Origin: Mycosarcoma maydis
Lineage: Eukaryota; Basidiomycota; Ustilaginomycetes; Ustilaginales
Direction: 5' to 3'
NCBI RefSeq assembly: GCF_000328475.2
Contig: NC_026483.1
Coordinates: 372,001 to 436,000, forward strand
DNA: 64,000 nt
The notes beneath the pieces were generated by a model that saw only the letters and a list, made by a program, of their open reading frames with translations, had not been told where the DNA came from and did no database searches. The position numbers and the translations under genes were made by a program. Shown here in pieces: positions 1 to 10,166 of this stretch (its first letter is position 1; each line of letters starts with the position of its first letter).

Positions 1-879
1 TAGTGTAGCTGACATCTTGAAGCGAGTGTGCCCGTCGCTGGACTTGATGTAAGGATCAAGGAGCATGGTAGAGAGAGGTCAGGCTCCACTGTAAGCTGGA
101 AACCAGTGAAAATTCAGCTTCCAACTCGGTTGTTAACCCGATTCGCACTTCTACAACACTAAGTTAGTAACTCACGACAAATACATCCGTGATGCACGAT
201 CGTGTATGCCCCGATTCTCTGTGCGATTGGCAGTCAGTCTTCCGATGCGGTTTTCTTTCTTCCGATTTCCGCTTGACGCGACTCTCGCTCAGACGAACGA
301 GACTTACTGTCCACAGTCACACACTCATTCCCTCAGTCACTCCATCACTCTGTCACTCTGTCACTCCATCACTACATCACCCATCAATCCAGGATGGCTC
401 AGTCATCGAAGCTTACCAACTAGCCATACCGTATCGCATGCGAAGGCTCTGCCTTTGACAACTTATCGGCCAACGGACGCTTCAGTGGGCACGGCCTTGA
501 TTTCTCGCTGCAGCATTTCTGCATTCACACTCTCCCTCTCGCCTAAGCTTTGACCGCTTCCTGTTCTGCTTTTCGGCTGGCTCAGCTCTTTGGTTGCGGA
601 AGCACTTGACTCACATACAGCTCCTTGGGACGATACAACTGCGTCGCACCAACACACCACGCGCATAGGCATAGATTCGTTACGATTCGCACAACTCTGA
701 TGCTTTGCACGTTCTTATAGCGACACGCATGGCAGAATCAAGCGCATACATTCTTCCAAGAGCTTGCTAGCTGTCGATAGCGACTAGAAACGTGACTTGG
801 CCTCGACTGAAAAACTTCTGACTCACTTGATTCTGTCGGTAGCCCGGATTGCGTCGACGACCTCAAGTTTCGAACAGAA
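1..879. other. Gene-less stretch upstream of TAF2
   Basis: No convincing gene is seen. Short open frames here lack family resemblance and overlap on both strands. The stretch holds a degenerate TCAC-based octamer repeat at 337-384 and presumably the TAF2 promoter and 5' leader near its right end. The left edge may be the tail or promoter of a gene outside the window. Confidence 0.5.
337..384. repeat. Octanucleotide tandem repeat (TCACTCYR-like), 6 units
   Basis: Six consecutive 8-bp units beginning TCAC (TCACTCCA, TCACTCTG, TCACTCTG, TCACTCCA, TCACTACA, TCACCCAT) are read directly. It is an imperfect microsatellite in non-coding DNA upstream of TAF2. Confidence 0.85.
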
Positions 880-3800
880 ATGTCCAAGCAAAGAGGAACG
901 GCTGCCTACCGTGGTTTCACCGTGAGCCATCAACGTGTAGTTCTCGACCTCAGCTTCAACGGTACATTGGTCGGCTTCACAGAGCTTACCATTATTCCAA
1001 CGCATCGTGGCCTTCGAACCATTCATCTCAATTGTCGGCAGGCTTCTGTTCAGTCGGCCACAGTGAACAATCATCCCGCCGATTTCTCCTATTCTGATCA
1101 CCTCACAGGTGCTACCATTTCAGAGACACGTGATGTTCATCGGTATCCCGAGCTCAAGCGAAGGATCTATGCGGCAGCCTCTGACGGCGTACACGGCGAG
1201 CTCAGTATCCTCATCCCTCCTGATGTGCATGTTCAGACACAGCGCGCAGGCAGCAGAGACCCCAGTATCGCTCCAGATGATGCACCTACTCCAGGTGGTA
1301 CGTCTACCACCGAGCTAGCACCCATTTCCGTCCGCGTCAACTACTATCTCAAGAATCCGACCGATGGCCTCCAATTCATGCGTCCAACCGCGGATGCACC
1401 GTACCGCGTGCCCCATCTCTACACCATCACCTCTTCACCGGACGCAGCACGAACCTGGGTTCCATGCGTCGATAGCTTGTGGGAGCGATGCACTTGGGAG
1501 TTCGAGCTGATTGTGCCCAAGTCGCTACACATTGCTGAGGACGAAGAGGAGGCCGCAGCCAACCAGTCAGCGAATTTACCAATCGAGCAGGCACCAACAA
1601 CAAACGTAGATACATCGGATCCCGACTCGCAGGTGGTTGTTGTCTGTACCGGCGATTTGATGGAGCAAGTTACCCATCCCAACAACCCTTCCAAGACAAT
1701 ATTCTGTTACACACAAGCCGTGCCCACCTCGGTCCAGCACATCGGTTTTGCCGCAGGACCGTTTCACATCATGCGCATCGAGGCCACCAACCGTCACGGT
1801 GGTCAAGTGACAACTGGCATTGTGACTGAGGTCTCTGCAGGTGCATCTGCCGTCGTGGATGACTCTGGTCAGCCCGAGATTCTTGCCTTTTGCTTGCCCG
1901 GGCGTGAAGACGAACTTCGCAACTCCATCAGCTTTACACGCCAAGCGCTTGACTTTTTTTCGCAGCAGTATGGTTCATACCCGTTCGGTGCCTTTCGAAT
2001 GGTTTTTGTCGACGAGCCTCCGCAGGATTGTACCACTCAGTCCATGATAGCCGTCTGTTCCAACGATTTGTTGCATCCCACTTCGGTCATCGACCAGGCC
2101 ATTGAGAATCGCCAGATTCTAAGTCACGCCATCGCATTCCAATGGGTAGGAATCAACATCATTCAGGCGACGTGGGCTGACACGTGGCTTGTCAATGGTC
2201 TTGGCCTCTACATCAACGGTCTCTTCCTGCGAAGACTGATGGGCAACAACGAGTACCGTTTCCGGCTGAAGAAGGACCTCGATCGGCTTTGCGCCTGGGA
2301 CATCGGCATGCCGCCTTTGTATGAAGCGGGTGCATTCGAGCCCCCGGATGCGGCTACGCTGCCGTTTGTTAACCTCAAGGCTCCGCTCGTGCTTCACATC
2401 CTCGACAGGAGGCTGCGCAAGATGGGAGCTTCCGTCGGTCTTGGTCGTGTCATTCCCAAGGTGTTTCTGCAAGCCATGACGGGTGAGATGACCAACAATA
2501 TGCTCAGTACCCAGCTCTTCCTGCGAACCTGTCGGAAGGTCAGTGGTGCTGATCTGCGTTTGTTTACCGAGCACTGGATCCGTGGAAGCGGCTGTCCGCG
2601 CTTCATCTGCAGCGCCAACTTCAACCGCAAGAAACTACTCATTGAGATGAACATCCGCCAAGAAGTGCCTGCCGCCCAATTTGCAGCCGCAAGGCCCGGC
2701 GATGCTTTGGCTGCAAATGCAGTGCCGCTGTTCGAGGGCCAAATGACGGTGCGAATCCACGAGGCGGATGGCACGCCCTACGAGCACGTGCTTGAGATCA
2801 AGGGACCAGCCAAAAGATACGAAGTGCCATTCAACACCAAGTACAAGCGAGTACGTCGAAATACGAAGCGCTTTCAGGCCCGCCAAGCCGCCGCTGCTGC
2901 AGCTGCTCAAGGTGACCAGGAAGCGCAAGAAGCTATCGGGCTCATCGATCTTGGATTCGGTCTGGGTATGTGGGAGGATGAAAAGGCGCGAGAAGAGTGG
3001 AAGGTGGCCGATTGGACCGAAGAAGACGAAGAAAAGATGTCGTCAGCACCGTACGAGTGGATCCGCATGGACGCCGACTTTGAGTGGCTCGCCAGCATCC
3101 ACTTTGAACAGCCAGACTACATGTGGGTCTCTCAGCTGCAACGCGATCGCGATGTGGTGGCACAGGTGTCTGCGGTGCATGCTCTGGCTCAAATGCCTAG
3201 TCTGGTCACTTGCAGCATGCTTACGCGCACAGTGCTCGTCAACAAATACTTCTATCGTGTACGCACTGAAGCTGTGCACGCATTAGTGCACTGTGCCATC
3301 CCGCAGCTTGACAACCTTGGGCTCTTCCACCTTCTCAAGCTCTTCCGAACACAATTCTGCCACGATCCACCGGACGAAGCTTCCATCGAGAACCCGCTCG
3401 ATGTGCCGTGCATTCCTCGTGCGAATGACTTTAGTGACGCTGCCGACTACTTTCTGCAGCGTGCACTGATCCATGCCATCAGCCGCGTCCGCAATCCTGA
3501 CGGTCGCACTCCGCCACAGGTCAAGCGCTTCCTGATCAACCTGCTGCGTTACAACGACAACTCGACAAACCACTTTGTCGACGATTTCTACCTGGCTGGC
3601 GCCATAAATGCGCTTGCCAGCGCCTTTATTCCGATAGAGTCTGCTGTTGCGGCCACACAGGATGCAGACATGGCCAGTGAGGAGAGCTTCCTTTTGGCTC
3701 ATGCTGTTGCCGAGGTGGAGCGTTTGCAGGAGCTTGATCGACTGGTGCCATCGTATCACAATGTGATCACGCTGGCTTCACTCGACTTTCAGGTAGCCAT

Positions 3801-6420
3801 GATGCTGGCCAACCTGAAGCCCAAGGATCTGCAGCTCTTCTTCACGTACACACGCCAAGGCAACTTTACGCCCGTTCGGATTGCGGCGCTGAACTGCCTC
3901 CTGCTCGTCGGCAATTTGGACCATCGCGTGATCGCGCGCTACTGCTTTGCGCTTCTGCGCCTCGATGAGAATCGCACCGTCAAGCGAGCGTTGGCGCGCG
4001 CAATGTGCGAGGGCCTTGCGGTGGCGATGAGCACAGGTATGTTTGGTGGCGGTGGCTTGCGCGGACCAGAAGCGCTGCTAATCGAAGAAGACAGCGGACA
4101 TGTGAATGCCGCCGAAAAGGCCCGAGATGCGCAGCTTGAGGCGATGCTCAAGACGCTCAAAAAGGAGATCGGACGCTCAGCAGGAGTGCGCGAAGGCTTT
4201 CTGTCAGCATTGCTTGCTCCTAGTGTGGATGTAGAAGCACGATGGGCACTGTTGAAGCTAGCAGAGCTGCTCTTCCGCCCTGCAGAGGAGAAGGAGCTGC
4301 CGTTGCAACACAAGGTGCAACTCCGTGTCAGGATGCCGAGCACACCCAACACGATCGACGCAGCTCCGCTTGAGTCGTCATCGATCTCGAAGATCAAGCT
4401 CGTTCGACCATCCACTGCGACTGGTGGCGACGAGGCAGTGCCCACGACTCCTTCTGCCACAGCGACCAACGCGCCTCGAGTCGCGTTTGAGACTCCGGAG
4501 AAGCCTCCTGCTAGTGCGTCGGACAAAAAGAAGCTCAAGCCGAAGAAGGCCAAGCCGCTGGCACCAGGGCAGGCATCGGGCATGTCTTTTGCAGACTTGA
4601 CAGCATGCAGAAACACGCTCAAGAAACTCATGCAGAACAAGTTTGCGGCCATCTTTCTAAATCCGGTGGACCCTGTACGTGATCAGGCGACAAATTACTT
4701 TGACATCATCAAGGAGCCCATGGATCTCGGATCCATCCTCAACAAGCTGGATAGCGGGCAATACAAGGACCGGCACGAACTGCGCGCCGACTTTGAGCTG
4801 ATGATCAGCAATGCCAAGACGTACACTCCTGACGCGAAAGCATGGGCGCACAAACAGGCTGTAGGGCTCGAAAAGGTGTTTGTTCCACTGTGGAACAGGA
4901 TGGAGAAGACATTGGAGCAGTCGGCGGCGCGTCAAAAGGCAGCTCAGGATGCTGCGCTCGCCAACGAGCAGGTTGGAGGTGTATCAAACTCTCCCGAACG
5001 ACCTTCGCCCGCCAAGCTGGATGCATCTGCTGCGGCTGCGGCAACTGCTCCCGCATCAGTTGGGAAAGTTGGAAATGGGATTGGCAGGGAAGCATCCACG
5101 CCGAGCCCGGCGGCTCCCAAGCTTTCGCTCAAGTTCAAGCTCAAGACGAAATTAGCAGGCGAAGAGTCACCTGCGCCGATGTCAACTCCCACGCCAAAAC
5201 CGAGAGCACCCGTGGTAGAGACGTCGGCTGCGCCTGCCTCTCCTCCTTCGATCAAGCTGAAGAAGCCGCTGATCAAGCTCAAGAAAGGCAATCACGACGA
5301 CGCTGCTGCACCTGAGGTGCGGACACCACCACCTCCTTTGGCAGCTAAGTCGAGTGAGGGATTGGCGCAGAGCGTTGACGACGACATCTTAGAGGCGCTT
5401 GGAGAGGTGCCCAAGGCAAGCAAGGCAAAGCCGAACAAGGTGACGTCGAATTTGAGCAAGGTTGCTGCGTCTGCGTCACCAGTGCCAGGACCTACGGCAT
5501 CGCCAAGCAGCAACAAGAAGAGCAGGGTGGTAGCTTCGCATGCGACTGGGGCAGTGATCTCGAACGATGTTGCGACAGGCTCGACCCTGGCAGCGTCTCC
5601 AAGCAAGGACATTGCCAAATGGGCGGAAGCCGATCCGATCGGGGCGACTGCTGCCATGGCAGTGAACAGCAAAAAGTGCAAGGTGCTGTTACAGGTGCTT
5701 AAAAAGGCGCCGTCCTCGATCTTCTTCCGGTTCCCCGTGGACCCAATCCGCGACGGACTGCCGACGTATCTGGATGAGATCCAGCAGCCGATGGATCTGA
5801 GCACAATGGAGAAGAAGGTCAACCAAGGGGCGTACACGACCATGGGCGAATTTGCGTCGGACATGGAGCTCATCTTTGCCAATTGTCGACAGTTCAATCC
5901 GCCGGGTACGGAGCCGTGCCAGCATGCGGATGAGCTGGAACGCCTTTGGCGTAAAGAATGGGCCAAGGCGGTGACGCCGAGATTGGAAGCTAACGAAAAG
6001 CGGGCTCTGGTTGGACTAATGAACCGACTGAAAACGCACCAGTCGTCGCTGCTGTTCCGCGAGCCCGTGGATCCGGTGGCTCTCGGCATCCCGACGTACT
6101 TTGACGTGATCGCAAAGAAGGACGCGAGGGACCTGAGTCTGATTGAGGCCAAGTTGAAGGGCGACAAGTACGACAGTTTTGCAGCGCTGGATGCGGACGT
6201 CAAATTGATGTTGCGCAATTGCTACACCTTTAATGCGGCGGACGAGGCGATTGTGGGGATCGCAAAGGGATTCGAGACGTATTACAAGAGGGAGTTGGCT
6301 CATGCCAAGCAGCAGGCAGGGGTGAGCGGGTCGGGGGAGGGCAGTGCAGGTGGAGCAAAAAGGAAGCTGCCTGCGAATGGAACGGCCGCGAATGGAAGCA
6401 AGAAGGTCAAGAGTGGGTGA
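880..6420 (+). CDS. TAF2: TFIID subunit TAF2 with three C-terminal bromodomains
   Basis: Transcription initiation factor TFIID subunit 2 (yeast Taf2/Tsm1), which in the family helps TFIID bind core promoters in the nucleus. The intron-free frame gives 1846 aa, longer than yeast Taf2 (about 1400). Residues about 1-1100 form the M1-aminopeptidase-like and HEAT regions. The zinc/catalytic HExxH site reads SHAIAFQW around residues 415-422, so both the Glu and the second His are lost, as expected for a non-enzymatic TAF2. After a Lys/Pro/Ala-rich linker come three bromodomain-like modules at about 1235-1337, 1600-1693 and 1706-1807, separated by low-complexity sequence. The acetyl-lysine Asn is Thr in the first (NAKTYTP) but kept in the second (NCRQFNPP) and third (NCYTFNAA). 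The third has an altered ZA loop. The tail is basic and nuclear-localisation-like. The first ATG is used; AATAAA follows the stop closely. Confidence 0.92.
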   Translation: MSKQRGTAAYRGFTVSHQRVVLDLSFNGTLVGFTELTIIPTHRGLRTIHLNCRQASVQSATVNNHPADFSYSDHLTGATISETRDVHRYPELKRRIYAAASDGVHGELSILIPPDVHVQTQRAGSRDPSIAPDDAPTPGGTSTTELAPISVRVNYYLKNPTDGLQFMRPTADAPYRVPHLYTITSSPDAARTWVPCVDSLWERCTWEFELIVPKSLHIAEDEEEAAANQSANLPIEQAPTTNVDTSDPDSQVVVVCTGDLMEQVTHPNNPSKTIFCYTQAVPTSVQHIGFAAGPFHIMRIEATNRHGGQVTTGIVTEVSAGASAVVDDSGQPEILAFCLPGREDELRNSISFTRQALDFFSQQYGSYPFGAFRMVFVDEPPQDCTTQSMIAVCSNDLLHPTSVIDQAIENRQILSHAIAFQWVGINIIQATWADTWLVNGLGLYINGLFLRRLMGNNEYRFRLKKDLDRLCAWDIGMPPLYEAGAFEPPDAATLPFVNLKAPLVLHILDRRLRKMGASVGLGRVIPKVFLQAMTGEMTNNMLSTQLFLRTCRKVSGADLRLFTEHWIRGSGCPRFICSANFNRKKLLIEMNIRQEVPAAQFAAARPGDALAANAVPLFEGQMTVRIHEADGTPYEHVLEIKGPAKRYEVPFNTKYKRVRRNTKRFQARQAAAAAAAQGDQEAQEAIGLIDLGFGLGMWEDEKAREEWKVADWTEEDEEKMSSAPYEWIRMDADFEWLASIHFEQPDYMWVSQLQRDRDVVAQVSAVHALAQMPSLVTCSMLTRTVLVNKYFYRVRTEAVHALVHCAIPQLDNLGLFHLLKLFRTQFCHDPPDEASIENPLDVPCIPRANDFSDAADYFLQRALIHAISRVRNPDGRTPPQVKRFLINLLRYNDNSTNHFVDDFYLAGAINALASAFIPIESAVAATQDADMASEESFLLAHAVAEVERLQELDRLVPSYHNVITLASLDFQVAMMLANLKPKDLQLFFTYTRQGNFTPVRIAALNCLLLVGNLDHRVIARYCFALLRLDENRTVKRALARAMCEGLAVAMSTGMFGGGGLRGPEALLIEEDSGHVNAAEKARDAQLEAMLKTLKKEIGRSAGVREGFLSALLAPSVDVEARWALLKLAELLFRPAEEKELPLQHKVQLRVRMPSTPNTIDAAPLESSSISKIKLVRPSTATGGDEAVPTTPSATATNAPRVAFETPEKPPASASDKKKLKPKKAKPLAPGQASGMSFADLTACRNTLKKLMQNKFAAIFLNPVDPVRDQATNYFDIIKEPMDLGSILNKLDSGQYKDRHELRADFELMISNAKTYTPDAKAWAHKQAVGLEKVFVPLWNRMEKTLEQSAARQKAAQDAALANEQVGGVSNSPERPSPAKLDASAAAAATAPASVGKVGNGIGREASTPSPAAPKLSLKFKLKTKLAGEESPAPMSTPTPKPRAPVVETSAAPASPPSIKLKKPLIKLKKGNHDDAAAPEVRTPPPPLAAKSSEGLAQSVDDDILEALGEVPKASKAKPNKVTSNLSKVAASASPVPGPTASPSSNKKSRVVASHATGAVISNDVATGSTLAASPSKDIAKWAEADPIGATAAMAVNSKKCKVLLQVLKKAPSSIFFRFPVDPIRDGLPTYLDEIQQPMDLSTMEKKVNQGAYTTMGEFASDMELIFANCRQFNPPGTEPCQHADELERLWRKEWAKAVTPRLEANEKRALVGLMNRLKTHQSSLLFREPVDPVALGIPTYFDVIAKKDARDLSLIEAKLKGDKYDSFAALDADVKLMLRNCYTFNAADEAIVGIAKGFETYYKRELAHAKQQAGVSGSGEGSAGGAKRKLPANGTAANGSKKVKSG

Positions 6421-6432
6421 CTGGCTAATTGG

Positions 6433-6438
6433 AATAAA
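6433..6438 (+). terminator. Putative polyadenylation signal AATAAA of TAF2
   Basis: A canonical AATAAA lies 12 nt after the TAF2 stop codon. Fungal polyadenylation signals are loose and this one is close to the stop, so its use is an inference. Confidence 0.35.
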
Positions 6439-7096
6439 AATAACGTGGTGTTACAGTGTTTGTGTGATCATTCGCATATGTGTCTGTGAGGAGTTTGCAG
6501 AGCGAGACGGGAAGCCAGTATGAATCGTAGGTGTGGTGGACAGGCTGATGGGCTAGCTTGACGAGGGTGGTGACACGTCGGAGGCGTGAATGAGGGGAAT
6601 GAAGCCATAGGCCGCATGTGATGATAGTTGAATGCGACAAATTCGTGATTGCTACGTGGGATAGATGTGGGGGAACTTGTACGAGCTCGCGGTTATCATC
6701 TCAGACCTTAAATTCTCTGTTGCGCCTGCTCTGGCACTCACGATGGATAACCGGCACACCCTCTTGGCGTACTTCTGCGCAATCGTATGTTCTCTATTCG
6801 CAACTTCGGGCAGATTGCTTAGCGTCACTAAGTGACTTTTGACTCTTCGATTCCGCTTCTAGATACCTCTTCTTGGTCATAGTAAGCACTCTTCTACCTC
6901 AAAATCCCTTGTCCATGCATGAAGAACCGTAGAGGACAAGCCACTCCACCGTTGAATACGGATCGTTGAATTTGGATCTGTTGATCGCTGGATCAAGATG
7001 GTTTCAGTTACGAGTTGGCCCTGAAGAGATCTCGGCACATGGTCTAACAGGAAATGGTAAATGGCGTGTGATGTGTGGCCACAGGCACGAGGGTGA

Positions 7097-7131
7097 GGGT
7101 CGTGGGTCGTGGGTCGTGGGTCGTGGGTCGT
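7097..7131. repeat. Heptanucleotide tandem repeat GGGTCGT, 5 units
   Basis: Five perfect 7-bp GGGTCGT units are followed by a partial unit. The array is non-coding, in the 3' flank of the TRAP-alpha-like gene. Confidence 0.95.
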
Positions 7132-7221
7132 GGGTCCCAAACGTCGCGTTTTTCCACGTATTTTTGAATGTCGTCGCAGGTTGATCTTTCAGCACGAATC
7201 ACGAAATGCAACATCTTCTGC

Positions 7222-8186
7222 TCACTTGCGGGGCTTTCCGCGCTTCTTGGGCATCGAAGGCTCGTCGTCTCCGCTGCTGAGAGCTCCGGCCGTTGAAGTC
7301 TTGACCTTTCGTGCACGCAGATGGTGTTCGGGCTGTGAAGGTGTATCAGCAAAACGCAGCGAGGCATGCAACGAGCAGGGATGGTTAGTCATTCAGTGGC
7401 ATATCTCGAGAGCGTTCGCACGGACTGTACTTACGATCCACTCATCCTGCACACCAGATGGCTTGGCAATGTCTGGCTTCTCGAACTTCTTGGGACCAGC
7501 CACTTTCTTCTCCTCGCCAAACACGTAGCTGCTCAAGATAAAGTAGGCCCCGCCAACGATGACGGCGAAGCCGATGACGTAGACCGAGATGAGCTGAAGG
7601 TCAAACCAGTTCTTCGGGGGCTCAACCACCTGCACCTTGCCACGGTACGCGTGGATGCGGTGCTTCTTGCCGGTCTGCTCGTCGTTGACCAACAGGCTGA
7701 ACTCGACCTCAAGCTCTTGCGGCTTGAACTCAGGGACGAAGTCAAAAGGAAGATGAGGTGCTTTGCCAAACACGGTTCGGAGAGGACGCGACTTGAACGA
7801 CGTGGTGGTCATGTTGCGCAACACGCGCCCACGCTGTCCATCCACCTTGTTCGGATTGAGGAAAGCGCCGGTGATCGACTGGAGTGTAAGCAGACGATCC
7901 TCCTTCCTCTCCTTGGGGGCATCGATGATCGAGAAGACGACCGTGTTGGCCTGGCCGTTCTTGACAACTGCACGAAGCGGTGACGAAGCATTTCAGCGTG
8001 GTTGTGAGCATTGAGCAGATGCAAACTGTTTCCAACACCAGATGGTGGTATATACTCACTAGAACCTGGGTTGTTGGGGAAGGTAGTTACAATGTTGAGC
8101 TCGGGAGTGTCGTGCGCCTGCGCTGCAACAAGGGCAGCAGATACCAGGCCAAGCAAAGCCGAAGCAACCAGAGGCAGGAACCGCAT
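7222..8186 (-). CDS. TRAP-alpha/Irc22-like ER membrane protein (3 exons)
   Basis: Translocon-associated protein alpha family (yeast Irc22), an ER membrane protein near the Sec61 channel. The spliced model has exons 8186-8060, 7967-7435 and 7332-7222, with introns 8059-7968 (GTGAGT...GTGCAG) and 7434-7333 (GTAAGT...TTCACAG). Phases match and give 256 aa. The start MRFLPLVASALLGLVSA is a clear signal peptide. The lumenal part contains the family-typical run NGQANTVVFSIIDAPKERK. One membrane segment (LISVYVIGFAVIVGGAYFIL) lies near residue 190, followed by a Lys/Pro/Arg-rich cytosolic tail ending KKRGKPRK. A second in-frame ATG 30 nt upstream (8216) is less likely because the signal peptide starts at 8186. 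It is tail-to-tail with TAF2. Confidence 0.82.
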
Positions 8187-10166
8187 GACTATACCGAGCG
8201 AAAGAGAGCAGAACAAGATAAAGTCAAGTGCATATTGTCGTTAGCGGGGTATGCGCTGAGCACCACTGCGTACGATGCTGTACCTACTTAAGACCAGAAA
8301 CGCGAACGAGAGCCAGATGAGAAGGGGATGGAAGAAGAAAGCCGGTGAGTGAGGAACGAGCTTGCAAATCCCGGGTTGAACTTATCAAATGCCAGTCAGG
8401 AAGCTTCTCAAAGCGTGTTCAAATAAGTTAGTGAATGTCCACCAAAGCTCTTGACTTCCAGACTCGATGCGCACGGAAGTCACGAGTCGTCGGTGTAGAA
8501 CATATAAGCAAACAGAATTAACACGAATCGCCGATCAATTGTGAAGCCCCCGATGAACAGCACGTGTTGTCGGTCATGTCCGGCACAAATGGCCTGAGCA
8601 ACTTGAAAATGTACCGATCCAGCCGGCCACTCCGCTTTCTCATTCGTGATTCGTGATTTGAAAGGCGGAGGTGCAGCTTTCTCCACACAGCTTCTAACTT
8701 ATCTCCAAAGTGTGATTGCAGGACCTTGTTTTCTTCAAGACTTGCTTCATCCATCAACAACCTTGCTTCATTTCGTTCCTTGACACCATCTGTCTATCGT
8801 GTAAGTGATCGAGTCGATGCTGTGCCAACTATTCCTGTGGTTCGCCGCCTGTTATACGGACACAGACACACTGACAATCTTATCATTCAACCCTCTCATC
8901 CTCCTACCCTCTGGTACTTGTTCCCCCAACATGACCGTGTGCGGTCTCCTTGCTCATGTTCGCTGCTCGTGAAACATTGCTTCGCCTTGGCGTACGATAA
9001 ACGCTCAAACATTTCGAAACGCTCGTACATTGTCACGGCCATCGGATCATTCTGATGGATCACGTCGGGAACGACATGTGAATGTAACCCGGGGCTTCTT
9101 GCCACGGCTGGCCGCATATGTTCCTGGAACTGGGATCGTGCCAAATTTGCCTTCACAAATCCTTGGCTGCTTCTCTGTTTTTTTGCCCCATCGCATTCCC
9201 CGCAATGGTGCACTAAATTACATCCCTTTACGATTGCTGATCGACCTGGATCCGGCATCCGTCACGATTTTCACGGCTCCTTTGCAATCCGTTGACGAAT
9301 GCATCGATCGTGTCTACGATATGCGCTTGCTCGTCGTCACTGATGCTGTTCTCGCCGATGTCTTGACATCTCGGATTCTCGGGCGAACCCTCGGATCGAA
9401 CATGTGCGCATCCAATAAATCGGGAAATTGGACCACTGCTTTTGACACTGGGTCATGCTCCTCGCTCCGACTCGACACAAACTGTCTGCCTGATTACCGA
9501 ACGAAAAATCGCCCTGGTGCCTGCTTGCGGTGTATTCTGCATCGCCGTTCTATCACCGACTCGGCGCCGACTATCTCATTATACAACTACCCGTTACATC
9601 TCGCCTCACTCGGCCGCGTGCTAACCAACTCGGTCTTTGCTGATGGACGTGCTCGCCTTCTGTTGCCTGCAATTTTGCCTAATTTTCGGGTTCTGGCTCC
9701 ATCCTTGCTCTCAATTTCATTACCCGCAATGGCAATATTCGCGGCGCTGGCATTTTCGCTCTCTGGATTTCGGATTTTCGGTCGATATTTGCGAAATTCG
9801 GCTGGTTCACTGCATGCGTTTTGACTAAACATTTTGTGCTCCGCTATTTTGGTCGCTCTCCCCGCACGCTTGCCCCAACCTGCTCGAAACAACACTTCCC
9901 TCGTGACTTTGCAAATGTCGCTTCTTCCTTTTCTTGGCTCTCTCGCCTTCCCTCGCCCTGCTCGACTCGTCTCTTTCTTCTCGTCGGGGTTGGCTTCTTT
10001 TGCTCTCTGCCTTTGTTGCCTTGTCTCCTTATACGACTCCACCCCCATTCCCATAAACGCTTTGGCCATCGACTACCTCGATCACTACATCAACGTTGCT
10101 TTGTTCCTGGCCTCCATCTCCTCACCATCTGCCACCTCCTCATATCCACTTTCTTAACGACACACG
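8187..10166. other. Long divergent intergenic region, pyrimidine-rich toward AGX1
   Basis: About 2 kb between two divergent genes. The last 300 bp (about 9860-10150) are strongly C+T-rich on the + strand, as in many fungal promoters and leaders. The long antisense open frames there (for example 9587-10069 on the minus strand) follow from this base bias and match no family. An ATTCGTG-type motif pair occurs near 8640. No RNA gene was recognised. Confidence 0.5.

Larger units (their letters stand above)
6421..7221. other. Gene-less stretch between the TAF2 and TRAP-alpha-like 3' ends
   Basis: This is convergent 3' flanking DNA of about 800 bp. Apart from the AATAAA after TAF2 and a GGGTCGT heptamer array at 7097-7131, no gene or RNA is recognised. 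Confidence 0.5.

Noticed and set aside
3939..4652. 237-codon antisense frame within TAF2
   Set aside because: Opposite-strand shadow of a GC-rich coding region; same for the large antisense frames in RPA190 and the last third of TAF2 (5292-6218).
7097..7131. G-rich repeat as telomere-like DNA
   Set aside because: Unit is GGGTCGT, five copies, and internal; the fungal telomere repeat is TTAGGG.
9587..10069. 160-codon minus-strand frame with ATG, rich in Arg/Lys/Glu
   Set aside because: It mirrors the C+T-rich + strand leader of AGX1; low-complexity charge, no family match, no supporting splice sites.
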